Shown here piece by piece: positions 9,657-16,899 of a DNA stretch of 64,000 bases. A program made the position numbers and the translations under genes. How positions within the stretch are numbered: position 1 is the first letter of the stretch; each line of letters begins with the position of its first letter. The notes below the pieces were generated by a model. The model saw only the letters and a list, made by a program, of their open reading frames with translations. It was not told the origin of the DNA and searched no databases. The stretch is taken from the NCBI RefSeq assembly GCF_029338375.1, contig NZ_CP119804.1, forward strand, positions 1,818,955-1,882,954. The letters run 5' to 3'. Source of the stretch: Halorussus lipolyticus. Its GTDB lineage: Archaea; Halobacteriota; Halobacteria; Halobacteriales; Haladaptataceae.

Positions 9657-9870
9657 GACCCGGCGTCCGCACGGTCTGAGGCCCATCTGAGAAACATTTA
9701 CCCACCTTTTTTGATTCTAAACCTGTCTTTCCCCAATCTAAGAGTTGCCTATAGCGCACCGTCAGACGCTGACGCTACTCGCCGCCGTTCGCGCTCTGGT
9801 CGCTTTCGCCGGGGTCGTAGAGCCAACGAATGTTGCCACTCTCCAGAACGAACGCAGGAATCTCCAAGTG
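9657..9870. other. Intergenic gap with an in-frame coding-like tail behind the 9871 stop
   Basis: Between the channel gene and the HPP-UspA gene (both ending here) there is no independent gene. On the minus strand, directly after the TAG at 9871-9873, the same frame stays open for 31 codons to a second TAG at 9775-9777 and reads HLEIPAFVLESGNIRWLYD followed by PGESDQSANGGE. This acidic, GC3-rich stretch looks like a real haloarchaeal C-terminus and is treated as a finding. Confidence 0.5.
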
Positions 9871-11370
9871 CTACCCCCGGTGGACGATTGCCACGTCGCA
9901 GTCCAAATCGTGGAGACGCTCGAACGTCGGCGGCGAGACGAACCGCGAGGCCGCCGACCGGTCGGTACTCGCGCCCATCACCGTCAGGTCGTAGTACTCG
10001 TCGTTGGCTTCGAGGAAGGACTCGATGGACGACCGGGAGACGCGGGTCTCGAACGACCCTTCGAAGGCCTCCACGAGATTCGCCAGCGTAGTCTCGGTCG
10101 CCCGGCGCTCGTCCTCGCGGTCGATGCAGGTGCAGACACTGACCCGGCCAGACCGCCCCGAGACCCGGCGAGCGAACTCTATCATGGCGTGGGCCGTGTC
10201 GCCGGCGCGCCGGACCGGAACCAGCGTGCGCTTCCAGCGCTCTCGGGACGAGTCCGCCGACCGAAACGCCACCGTGTCGATGTTGCTCCGGAGCAACTCG
10301 CGGACGAACGACGAGAGGGTTCCCTTCTCCTCCTCGTAAGGCGTGACGATGAGGTCACAGTTGGTCTCTCTGGCGGTCTTGAGGACGGTCCGCGGGAGGT
10401 CGGTGCCGTCGCCGACCACGACCACCTGACAGGGCACCCCGACCTTGGTCTCGATACGGTCGGCCTCGGCCTCTAACTGCTTGGCGGCCTCCTCGGCGAC
10501 CCGGACCTCCTCGGACTCCACGTCTCGGGCCGTTCCCGACCCGACCAGTTCGGTTTCGGACTCGTCGGTCGGCACCTGCATCGTCTGCTCGGCCTTCTCA
10601 ACGTCGTCCTCGTCGATGACATCCAGCAGGACGACCTTGCCAGCGTCGTGGGCCGCCGCGAGTCGCGCGCCGAACATGGCGGCGGAGCGAGCGCGTTCTC
10701 CTCGCATCGGGACCAGCACGTGGTCGTCGCCCTTCGTGGACTGGTAGAGGTAGCGCGACCGGCGCTCGTAGAACTGCTCGCGCCAGACGTGGAAGGCGCT
10801 GGCGACGATAACGCTGGCGACGAACACCGACCCCACGAAGTCCACGAGGAACTCGTTGATGCCGGCGGGACTGGTGAACGCCGGCGCGATGAGCGCCAGC
10901 AGGGCGGTCGAGAACGCACTCGGTTCCTCGAAGTCCAGCGCCCACGTCGCTCCTCCGGTGAGGAAAATCGCCAGCGCGGCCTCGGCGGGCGAGACGAGGA
11001 GTTGGCTCGAACCGAGGGGGTCCCGAAGCGCGGTGTGGAGACCGAACCAGATGGCCGCAGTCCCGCAGAGTGCGCCGACCGTGAGGCCGCCGACGAACTT
11101 GGTCGGCGAGGCGTAGGTGCCCTCGGGGTCGGCGAACAGCGTGAACGTCCCCGACGCCAGCGGCGGGAACAGGACGAACGGAAGCACGTCCACCGAGTTC
11201 GAGATGGCCGTCACCAGCGCGATGAGGAGGGGGATGAGGAGCAGGACCGAGAGGTGAATCAGGTTCGAGGTGTGTTCTATCCACCGGCGAAAGTCCCGAA
11301 TCTCCCGGCGCTCGAACCGACGCACTCGCCGGACTGCGGCGTGATAGCGCGTCCGCAGACTATCCAGCAT
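9871..11370 (-). CDS. HPP-family membrane domain fused to two UspA-like domains
   Basis: The 499-residue protein begins with a cytoplasmic basic segment. A membrane domain follows (residues ~35-195: IHLSVLLLIPLLIALVTAIS, LPFVLFPPLASGTFTLFADP, FVGGLTVGALCGTAAIWFGL, VGSVFVASVIVASAFHVW), matching the HPP family, whose members have been linked to nitrite or solute transport. Two cytoplasmic universal-stress-protein modules follow, one around DDHVLVPMRGERAR to DLIVTPYEEEKG and one around RTLVPVRRAGDTAHAMIEFA to DLTVMGASTDRSA. It probably senses ATP or stress and controls the membrane part; the substrate is unknown. An in-frame TAG appears to end it 31 codons earlier than the coding character of the DNA suggests. 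Confidence 0.82.
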   Translation of the reverse strand: MLDSLRTRYHAAVRRVRRFERREIRDFRRWIEHTSNLIHLSVLLLIPLLIALVTAISNSVDVLPFVLFPPLASGTFTLFADPEGTYASPTKFVGGLTVGALCGTAAIWFGLHTALRDPLGSSQLLVSPAEAALAIFLTGGATWALDFEEPSAFSTALLALIAPAFTSPAGINEFLVDFVGSVFVASVIVASAFHVWREQFYERRSRYLYQSTKGDDHVLVPMRGERARSAAMFGARLAAAHDAGKVVLLDVIDEDDVEKAEQTMQVPTDESETELVGSGTARDVESEEVRVAEEAAKQLEAEADRIETKVGVPCQVVVVGDGTDLPRTVLKTARETNCDLIVTPYEEEKGTLSSFVRELLRSNIDTVAFRSADSSRERWKRTLVPVRRAGDTAHAMIEFARRVSGRSGRVSVCTCIDREDERRATETTLANLVEAFEGSFETRVSRSSIESFLEANDEYYDLTVMGASTDRSAASRFVSPPTFERLHDLDCDVAIVHRG

Positions 11371-11475
11371 TACCGACAGTTCGACGGTCCTTCCCCAAGT
11401 ATCTGTTCGCTCTGGGAAAGAGGTGTTTGGATACGCAGGGAGTGTATTCAGATATGTAGCTGAAACCGGAGCGAC

Positions 11476-11608
11476 GGTTTCGAAAGCCCTCGCGCGGTTC
11501 GCGGTCGCTCAGCGACATATCCGCCGCGCGCAGTCCTGCGCGCGGCGGATAGGGGTCGGCTGAGACGACCGAGATGAACGCGAACCACGCTCGCCCTTTC
11601 AGTCCACC
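11476..11608 (+). repeat. Dispersed hairpin repeat, copy A (expanded, gaaagccct/cctttcagtcc ends)
   Basis: The left end ggtttcgaaagccctcgcg and the right end gccctttcagtccacc match the compact copy at 42611-42661 (opposite strand), but here about 85 bases are inserted between them. The insert holds a perfect 15-bp inverted repeat (11518-11532 against 11537-11551, loop gtcc), flanked by further pairing between gtcgctcagcgac and gtcggctgagacgac. It shares the gcggtcgct...atatcc...ggatagggg layout with copies B and C. Confidence 0.75.
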
Positions 11609-11649
11609 GAGGAACGTGGAGTAGTCCACCGAGCAAAACGACTGACAAT

Positions 11650-11845
11650 CTGCCGGCGAACGCTCGGCCGAACAACCGGCATGGATGCACTCGGTCAATC
11701 AACCGGCTGGGTGGGATGAAGGGGCCGGCCGGTCGCGCTTGCTTGGTCGTCTGAGTAGGCCACTATTCGGCGCGTGGGTGGTGCTGAGAACGCGCCGAAT
11801 ATCCTGCTCAGCGACCGCGACCGGCCGGGGGCTTCAAGAAGACAC
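11650..11845 (-). repeat. Dispersed hairpin repeat, copy B (expanded) with tandem units
   Basis: Read on the minus strand, the core 11845-11709 starts gtgtcttcttgaagcccccg and ends ggccccttcatcccaccc, the same ends as copy C at 38121-38251. The interior has an 11-bp perfect inverted repeat (attcggcgcgt at 11765-11775 with acgcgccgaat at 11790-11800) whose sequence differs from the stems in A and C. On the minus strand beyond the core (about 11708-11650) two ~27-base units follow, containing ccggttgattgaccgag and ccggttgttcggccgagcg. Copies A and B stand tail to tail in the gap before the udp gene. Confidence 0.75.
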
Positions 11846-11893
11846 GACCACCTCGATTCTGCTGGTCGCCAGCTATTAAAAACAGGTGAAGAC

Positions 11894-12625
11894 TTACTCA
11901 GCCAGTTCGACAACAGCATCGAGCGTAATCCGAATCGCGCGCTCGACGTTGTTCTTGGCCTTCTCGGGCAGTTCTTCGTCCTCGGTCTCGCCCTTCTGGG
12001 TGCCCTCCACGAGGTTGCCGTCCACCGTGCAGATGGCTCCGGCGGCCATGCCTCTGCGGCGGGTCAGCGAGAAGACCGCGGCGGCCTCCATCTCGACCGA
12101 GAGGATGTTTGCTTCTTCCCAGTCGGCGACGTACTCCTCGGTCTCGGCGTAGAAGGCGTCGTCGCTGGCGATGGGACCGACGTGGACCTCCTCGTCGTTC
12201 GCTTCCGCGGAGTCCACGAGCGACGTGAGGACATCGTAGTCCGGGACTGCGGGGTACTCCACGTCCTCGTAGCGCTTGCTGGTGCCCTCGTTCTTCGCCG
12301 CGCCGGTGGCGATAATCATGTCGCCGATTTCGATGCCCTCTTGGAGCGCACCGGTGGTCCCGACGCGGATGACCGTCTCGACGCCGACGTTTTCGAGTTC
12401 CTCGACCGCGATTGCGGCCGAGGGACAGCCGATTCCGGTCGAGCAGATGGTGAGTTCGGTGCCTTCGTACTCGGCGTTGACGACCTTGTACTCGCGGTTC
12501 TCGGCGACGACCTCGGAGCTATCGCAGAGGTTTGCGATGCGGTCCACGCGACCGGGGTCGCCGGGGATGAGCGCGATGTCGTTCAGGTCGCCCTCCTCGA
12601 CGAGGAGATGGGGTTGTTTCGCCAT
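11894..12625 (-). CDS. udp: Uridine phosphorylase family nucleoside phosphorylase
   Basis: The enzyme cleaves nucleosides with phosphate to base and ribose-1-phosphate in nucleoside salvage. The 243-residue length is normal for the PNP/UDP family. Motifs in order are ALIPGDPGRVDRIA (phosphate-binding loop), STGIGCPSAAIAVEEL, VIRVGTTGALQEGIEIGDM (the family signature) and SVEMEAAAVFSLTRRRG, whose Glu-Met-Glu contacts ribose. The pattern is closest to uridine phosphorylase; purine or methylthioadenosine specificity cannot be excluded. The ATG at 12625 (AKQPHLLVEEGDLND) was chosen over upstream in-frame codons because it matches the conserved N-terminus. It may connect with deoC (57512) in nucleoside catabolism. 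Confidence 0.92.
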   Translation of the reverse strand: MAKQPHLLVEEGDLNDIALIPGDPGRVDRIANLCDSSEVVAENREYKVVNAEYEGTELTICSTGIGCPSAAIAVEELENVGVETVIRVGTTGALQEGIEIGDMIIATGAAKNEGTSKRYEDVEYPAVPDYDVLTSLVDSAEANDEEVHVGPIASDDAFYAETEEYVADWEEANILSVEMEAAAVFSLTRRRGMAAGAICTVDGNLVEGTQKGETEDEELPEKAKNNVERAIRITLDAVVELAE

Positions 12626-12789
12626 GCGCGAACGTTGTCGGGAGAGGGAGAAAAAGCGTGAGGATTCGGCGTCGGGGCCGGCAACTCCGAGGAGAGACCG
12701 ATAAAGACCCCTATACAATGCTTTAGAACAAAATTTTAATCTTTAGGCAAACAGAGAGTGCCCTCGAAGCCGACGACGAAGGCCAGCGG

Positions 12790-13161
12790 TCAGGAGTATC
12801 GGTCCTGAATGTCCCACTCGGTCCGGATGAGTTCGCCGATGCCGTGTTGCATTACGGCCTCACCGAGCGAGGTTGCCACGTAGTAGGAGTAGAGGCCGTC
12901 GGCCCCGCGCTCCTTCTCCAAGCGATTGCCCACGACGCCGACCGCCTCCAGTTTGTCGAGGTGGTAGTGGAGTTTGTTCGAGGGGATGTCGAGGGCGTCG
13001 GCGAGTTCGCTCGCGCTCAGTTCGCCCTCTCGCAGGAGTTCCGCGACGATTCGGTACCGGGTCTCCTCGCTGACCGCTCTCTGCATTGCGAGGTAGTCTT
13101 CGAGTTCGAGGACGCTCTCCTCGGGGAGCTTCGGGGGGTCGTAGCGTTCTGCTTTGGCCAT
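12790..13161 (-). CDS. Winged helix-turn-helix transcriptional regulator (ArsR-like)
   Basis: This 123-residue DNA-binding protein has a winged helix at residues ~30-90: SEETRYRIVAELLREGELSA, SELADALDIPSNKLHYHLDK (recognition helix) and a wing with VVGNRLEKERGADGLYSYYV. This is the usual arrangement of haloarchaeal ArsR/helix-turn-helix regulators. There is no added sensor domain and no obvious metal-binding cysteines, so the signal is unknown. The gene is divergent from 13338, and the intergenic space contains five 10-bp direct repeats (13199-13253) that begin about 38 bases upstream of this start. These are a plausible operator for autoregulation or for control of the divergent gene, which is inference. 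Confidence 0.88.
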   Translation of the reverse strand: MAKAERYDPPKLPEESVLELEDYLAMQRAVSEETRYRIVAELLREGELSASELADALDIPSNKLHYHLDKLEAVGVVGNRLEKERGADGLYSYYVATSLGEAVMQHGIGELIRTEWDIQDRYS

Positions 13162-13198
13162 GTTTACTCCATTCTAACCGGGTTAGTTAGGGACGAAT

Positions 13199-13253
13199 GT
13201 TTCCACATGTCCCCACATGTTTTCACACGTTCCCACATGCTTCCACATGTTTC
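13199..13253. repeat. Five tandem 10-bp repeats, consensus ttccacatgt
   Basis: From 13201 to 13250 five units follow each other with exact 10-base spacing: ttccacatgt, ccccacatgt, tttcacacgt, tcccacatgc, ttccacatgt. Every unit places a ca(c/t)g(t) half-palindrome on the same face of the helix. The array lies between the divergent starts at 13161 and 13338, and upstream of the TATA box at 13300-13313, which suggests a cooperative operator rather than a coding repeat. Confidence 0.85.
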
Positions 13254-13299
13254 TAATAACCCTTAACACTTCTTGAGTCAACATCCGCTGAAACAGCCG

Positions 13300-13313
13300 C
13301 TATTTATAAATAG
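13300..13313 (+). promoter_or_regulatory. TATA box for the gene at 13338 (palindromic ctatttataaatag)
   Basis: The 14-base sequence ctatttataaatag is a perfect palindrome centred about 31 bases before the ATG at 13338. This is the spacing expected for an archaeal TATA element driving a leaderless or nearly leaderless transcript. Being palindromic, it could also be bound by a dimeric regulator. Confidence 0.6.
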
Positions 13314-13337
13314 ACGCAGTACATCGACCGAAAACGA

Positions 13338-13865
13338 ATGCGAGACCGCCTCCTCGACACCCTCGACTCCACCACCCACTGGCGCTTTCTCGTCTACGTG
13401 ATGGGGCCGTACAAGTCCCACGTCACCGAGAACGAGGAGATGTACGCTTTCCTCGAAATCGTCCGGGACGGCCTTCGGCGCGAGGGGTTCAACGCCTTCC
13501 TCGCCACCGACCCCGACATCCCACTGGACGAGATGGACGCCGGGACCCAGACACTCGAATTCGCCCGTGCGAGCAACGTCGTGCTGTTCGTCGTCCCCCA
13601 CGAAGGAAAGAACCTCGGCGTCGGCATCGAGGTCGGGGCCGTCCTCGAAGACATGACCGACCGCCAGCGCGAACGCATCCTGTTCGCCCACGAAAAGGGT
13701 ATTCGGAGTGCGATGATAGGCGCTGTCGGCGACCGGTGGAACGTCACGCGCCGGACGTTCGCCGACGAGGCCGACCTGCTCGACGAAGTGAAACTATTCG
13801 CCGCCGACGTGATTCGGAAGGAGGACACCGGCGAACTCCCCTTCCCGCCCGGCGAAGAAAGCTAA
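13338..13865 (+). CDS. Uncharacterised haloarchaeal protein, nucleoside-deoxyribosyltransferase/TIR-like fold suspected
   Basis: The 175-residue soluble protein begins with a short helix. It then has VYVMGPYKSHVTENEEMY, a glycine-containing first loop, followed by VRDGLRREGFNAFLATD, then EFARASNVVLFVVPHEGKN and GVGIEVGAVLEDM. A GP loop after strand one, an Asp after strand two, then a 'decision/hazard' strand and a conserved (I/V)E(V/I)G helix recall nucleoside 2-deoxyribosyltransferases and their TIR-like relatives; the Glu of IEVGAVLE would be catalytic. This is pattern recognition, not homology proof. The family (DUF7509-like) is widespread in haloarchaea to my knowledge. The gene overlaps the convergent kinase gene by four bases. 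Confidence 0.7.
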   Translation: MRDRLLDTLDSTTHWRFLVYVMGPYKSHVTENEEMYAFLEIVRDGLRREGFNAFLATDPDIPLDEMDAGTQTLEFARASNVVLFVVPHEGKNLGVGIEVGAVLEDMTDRQRERILFAHEKGIRSAMIGAVGDRWNVTRRTFADEADLLDEVKLFAADVIRKEDTGELPFPPGEES

Positions 13866-14770
13866 AACTGCCCGTCCAGAAACGCCCCAACGTCCTCGAA
13901 CGTCGGCGCGGTCCGCGCGCCCTCCTCCATCGCGGCCAAGGCACCGCAGGCGTTGGCGAACTCAAGCGCCCGCTCGTAGTCCGCGGTCGGGCCGACGACG
14001 CTCCCGTCGCGCAGAAGCACCGCGAGGAACCCCGCGGCGAAGGCGTCTCCCGCGCCGGTGGTGTCCACGACCTCGGCGTCGAATCCGGGGTGGTCGATGG
14101 ACGCCTCGGGGGTATCGACCTGCGCGCCCTCCTCGCCGTGCTTGATGACGACCACGCGACCGTGGAGTTCCGACGAGGGGTGTTCGAGGTCGCTGTCCAG
14201 AATCGTCCGGGCCTCGCGGTCGTTGAGAAACACCACGTCGGAGTAGGCCAGCGCCTCGCCGAAGTCGCGCTCGGCGAGTCGCCTGCCGGGGTCGAAGGAG
14301 ACGCTCACGCCCGCTTCGGTCGCGGTCCGGGCCAACTCGGCCGCGGTGTCGGGGCGCTGGCTAGTCAGGTGGAGGTGGTCGGCGCTGGTGACGTACTCGG
14401 GGTCCACGTCGGCGGGCGTGACCGCCTCGTTCGCGCCCTCGTTGCCCAGCACCATGACCTCGCCCTCGTCGTCCACGATGAGGTACTTCGTGGTGGTCTC
14501 GCGGGCCTCGACCTCCAGCAGGTGCGAGCAGTCCACGCCCGCGTCGGTGAGTCCTCGGCGGACGAACTCGCCGGTTTCGTCGTCGCCGACGCTCCCGACC
14601 AGTCCGGTCTCGAACTCCATGCCCGCCAGCGCGACGGCGACGTTGGCGGCGCTTCCGCCGCCGGAGCGCCGCTGGGCGTCGATTCGGGCCTCGCCGTCCG
14701 GCTTCGGGAGGGCGTCCACTTGGAGGGTCACGTCCCAGTTGACGTGGCCGGCGGTTATCACTTCGACCAT
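13862..14770 (-). CDS. PfkB-family carbohydrate kinase
   Basis: This is an ATP-dependent sugar or nucleoside kinase of 302 residues. The N-terminal PfkB signature is SGGGSAANVAVALAGM (residues ~36-51). The C-terminal signature VDTTGAGDAFAAGFLAV (~235-250) includes the catalytic Asp and anion hole of the ribokinase fold. NDREARTILDSDL and VVVIKHGEEGA are the usual substrate-lid and ATP-site strands. The ATG at 14770 gives VEVITAGHVNWDVTLQVD, the standard first strand; upstream in-frame codons give a non-homologous Ser/Arg-rich leader. The substrate (ribose, KDG, a nucleoside) cannot be assigned. It ends four bases inside the stop region of the convergent gene. Confidence 0.9.
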   Translation of the reverse strand: MVEVITAGHVNWDVTLQVDALPKPDGEARIDAQRRSGGGSAANVAVALAGMEFETGLVGSVGDDETGEFVRRGLTDAGVDCSHLLEVEARETTTKYLIVDDEGEVMVLGNEGANEAVTPADVDPEYVTSADHLHLTSQRPDTAAELARTATEAGVSVSFDPGRRLAERDFGEALAYSDVVFLNDREARTILDSDLEHPSSELHGRVVVIKHGEEGAQVDTPEASIDHPGFDAEVVDTTGAGDAFAAGFLAVLLRDGSVVGPTADYERALEFANACGALAAMEEGARTAPTFEDVGAFLDGQF

Positions 14771-15085
14771 GGCTGGCGACTGGGGCGGCGATTTGCGAGC
14801 GACATACCGCCACGGTATGCACCCGGCCGTCAAAACGCTGGTGGGTCGGCTAGGTGACGAGTGAGTTTCTTCCTCGCTGGTCCGAACCGAGGTCGTCAGG
14901 GCCGACAAAACGATGTTTTAGAAAGCCCGCGACCGAGCGGCCCCTTTCAGTCCACCCAAACAGGGGTTTGTGGAATCAGGCTTTCGCCGGTGGAAAGCGC
15001 CATGGAGCGCGGGCGCTTGTCATCTCGCGCAGGTACGCGCACGAAACAAAATTAAATACCCGCGAAACACACCGATTTCGGTCCC
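14771..15085. other. Intergenic region with repeat copy E
   Basis: About 315 bases lie between the divergently placed pfkB start and the end of the DUF63 gene. The open frames here are Arg-rich and do not look coding. The only recognisable element is the compact repeat at 14918-14957. The stretch just after it (15036-15075) is locally AT-rich (acgaaacaaaattaaatacc). Confidence 0.6.
14918..14957 (+). repeat. Dispersed repeat, copy E (compact)
   Basis: It reads gaaagcccgcgaccgagcgg followed by cccctttcagtccaccc. The two ends correspond to the left (gaaagccc) and right (ccctttcagtcca) ends of copies A and F with only about a dozen bases between them and no hairpin insert. Confidence 0.65.
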
Positions 15086-15889
15086 CTACCCCGTCACGAT
15101 GAACAGCAGGAGGTTGTGAACCCCCGGCCCGAGGCCCACCGCGGCGACCGCCCCGAGGAGCAAGTACCCCTCGGTCGGGTCCTCGCGGACGAAATCGGCG
15201 AAGAGGACGACCACGACCTCGGCGATGGCGAGTTTCACGAGGACGAACAGCCATCCGACGCCGAAGGTCTCTGCTGTCGGAAGCGAGGCCGCAACGTCGA
15301 GGACGGCCCGCGAGATGGGGGTGCGCTCGCCGAATCCGAGCAGGTCCACGCCGACCGCGGTCGAAACCGCGTCGAGCGAGTGACTGAACAGCACCAGCGC
15401 GCCGGTCGCGCCGGTCGCGGCGGTTACGCTCGGATGGGTCCACCGGGTCGCACCCCAGAGAATCCCGGCGAGGAGGAAGGCGAGGACGGCACCCACAAGC
15501 GGCCAGAACAGTCGGAGGCCGCCAGCACCTCGGGCGAGGGCGTAGGCGACGACTGCGCTGGCGGCCAGCACGCCGACAGCGACGACCGGCCTCGCGGGGT
15601 CGATGTCGGTCCGTATCGCTGTCAACCAGACCAGTCCGGCCGGAACGAAGGTCGTGAGGTAGACCGCCGGAGTCCCGAGCAGTGGGCTGACGACCTCGGG
15701 CACCCACTCCAAGACGTGGAGGACGTGGAGGCTCGACCCGACGACGACCCACGGCGTCAGCGCGAGGACGGTCCGGTCGGAGACGTGGGGGTCCGACCGG
15801 GCGAGCGCCCCGGCGACGAGCGCAACCGCCGCGAGGAGGCCCACGAGGTACGGGAGCGGCGGGAGCGCGAAACCCTCTGGAAGCACCAT
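15086..15889 (-). CDS. DUF63 family membrane protein
   Basis: The 267-residue protein has about seven to eight membrane helices (PYLVGLLAAVALVAGALA, TLALTPWVV-type segments, YLTTFVPAGLVWLTAI, AVLAFLLAGILWGATRW, GWLFVLVKLAIAEVVVVLF, YLLLGAVAAVGLGPGVHN). The motif FSHSLDAVSTAVGVD in the middle and the C-terminal GLGPGVHNLLL are hallmarks of archaeal DUF63 proteins, which have no known biochemical function. It is a single gene between the pfkB region and a small soluble protein gene on the same strand, with about 70 bases between them. The family call is firm and the role unknown. Confidence 0.88.
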   Translation of the reverse strand: MVLPEGFALPPLPYLVGLLAAVALVAGALARSDPHVSDRTVLALTPWVVVGSSLHVLHVLEWVPEVVSPLLGTPAVYLTTFVPAGLVWLTAIRTDIDPARPVVAVGVLAASAVVAYALARGAGGLRLFWPLVGAVLAFLLAGILWGATRWTHPSVTAATGATGALVLFSHSLDAVSTAVGVDLLGFGERTPISRAVLDVAASLPTAETFGVGWLFVLVKLAIAEVVVVLFADFVREDPTEGYLLLGAVAAVGLGPGVHNLLLFIVTG

Positions 15890-15963
15890 GCCGAAAACCC
15901 GGAAGCGCGTGGCCGAAAGGTTTGCGGTCGGACGCGAGTCCGACTCTCGCGCCGGAGACGGTC

Positions 15964-16395
15964 TCAGGTGTTCGCTTCGACGACCGACACCGCGTTGTAG
16001 GCGGCGTCGTCGCCGGTGTTAGCAACCGTGACGCTCAGGGTTGCTTGGCCGACCGGGAGGACGCCCTCGTACTCGGGTTCCTCGTGCTGGTGGACGCCGT
16101 AGTCCACGACCGCGAAGTCCTCGTCGGTCCCCGACAGCGAGTCGCGGAAGACGTGGATTCGATTGCGCGCAGACCGGACCGCGCGGCCGGCCTCGTCGTC
16201 CAATAGCTCCTCCATCCGGAGGAGTTCGTTGTCGATTTCGTCGAGGACGCCCTCGCGGTCGGCGAGGTCCCGGTCGGCGAAAGCGTCGAGTCGGTCCCGG
16301 ACGGTCTCGAACTCGTCTGCGACCTCCTCGTCGGTGTGCTGGCGGGCACGCTCCAAGTCGTCTCGGATGTCGATAATCGCAGGTACGGATGACAC
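15964..16395 (-). CDS. Haloarchaeal conserved protein, helical N-terminus plus beta C-terminus
   Basis: The protein has 143 residues. Residues 1-75 are a continuous charged helix suited to a coiled coil (RDDLERARQHTDEEVADEFE, DEIDNELLRMEELLDDEAG). Residues ~80-143 are beta-rich (NRIHVFRDSL, FAVVDYGVHQHEEPEYEG, ATLSVTVANTGDDAAYNAV), like a small immunoglobulin-type or CARDB-like strand set. I know similar proteins from haloarchaea (DUF7553-like) but no function. There is no signal or membrane segment. It is divergent from the SPW gene at 16498. Confidence 0.75.
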   Translation of the reverse strand: MSSVPAIIDIRDDLERARQHTDEEVADEFETVRDRLDAFADRDLADREGVLDEIDNELLRMEELLDDEAGRAVRSARNRIHVFRDSLSGTDEDFAVVDYGVHQHEEPEYEGVLPVGQATLSVTVANTGDDAAYNAVSVVEANT

Positions 16396-16497
16396 AGTGT
16401 TCCCCCGCCGAAAGTCTGGGACCGGGACGAAGAAGTGTCCTCCGGCGGGGCGTTCGATTTATTCTCCTCGGGACCCAACTCCATTGGGGGTTCGACC

Positions 16498-16899
16498 ATG
16501 AGTGAGACAACCACGGACAGCGACAACACTGGGGGGTACATCTCGGCCGCGACCGCACTGCTCGGCGCGTGGCTCATCGTCGGCGTGTTCGTCTTCTCGC
16601 CGATGCCGGACGCCAACTTCTGGAACGACATCATCGTCGGCGGCGCAATCGGGACCATCGCGGGCTACAACGCGATACAGTCCGACGACCGGGGTATCAA
16701 CACCGGGGCCGCGTCGCTGGTCGCCCTGTTGGGCCTCTGGATGGTCATCGCACCGTTCGTCTTCGAGACGACCGGGGCCGCGTCGTTCTGGAGCGACGTC
16801 CTCACCGGCGCGCTGGTCGCGGTGCTGGCGGGCTACAACGCCTATCGTTCCCGCGAGACCGACCGCCGCGCCACGACCGCCGAGGCCGAGACCCCGTAG
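16498..16899 (+). CDS. SPW-repeat membrane protein
   Basis: The protein has 133 residues with four membrane helices arranged as two similar halves. Each half has a helix (ATALLGAWLIVGVFVFS; SLVALLGLWMVIAPFVFE), then an F-W motif (ANFWNDIIVGGAIGTIAGYN; ASFWSDVLTGALVAVLAGYN), an internal duplication typical of the SPW family. The termini are polar and cytoplasmic. The ATG at 16498 follows a purine-poor leader; an in-frame upstream start at 16435 would add a segment out of keeping with the family. The function of SPW proteins is unknown; many genomes carry them near stress or envelope genes. Confidence 0.85.
   Translation: MSETTTDSDNTGGYISAATALLGAWLIVGVFVFSPMPDANFWNDIIVGGAIGTIAGYNAIQSDDRGINTGAASLVALLGLWMVIAPFVFETTGAASFWSDVLTGALVAVLAGYNAYRSRETDRRATTAEAETP

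Noticed and set aside
11476..11845. Insertion sequence remnant
   Set aside because: No transposase fragment, no terminal inverted repeats with target duplications were visible, and the same cores recur elsewhere without such genes; a structured repeat family fits better.
13199..13253. CRISPR-like interpretation of the 10-bp array
   Set aside because: The units are contiguous with no spacers and only 10 bases long; this is an operator-type or simple tandem repeat.
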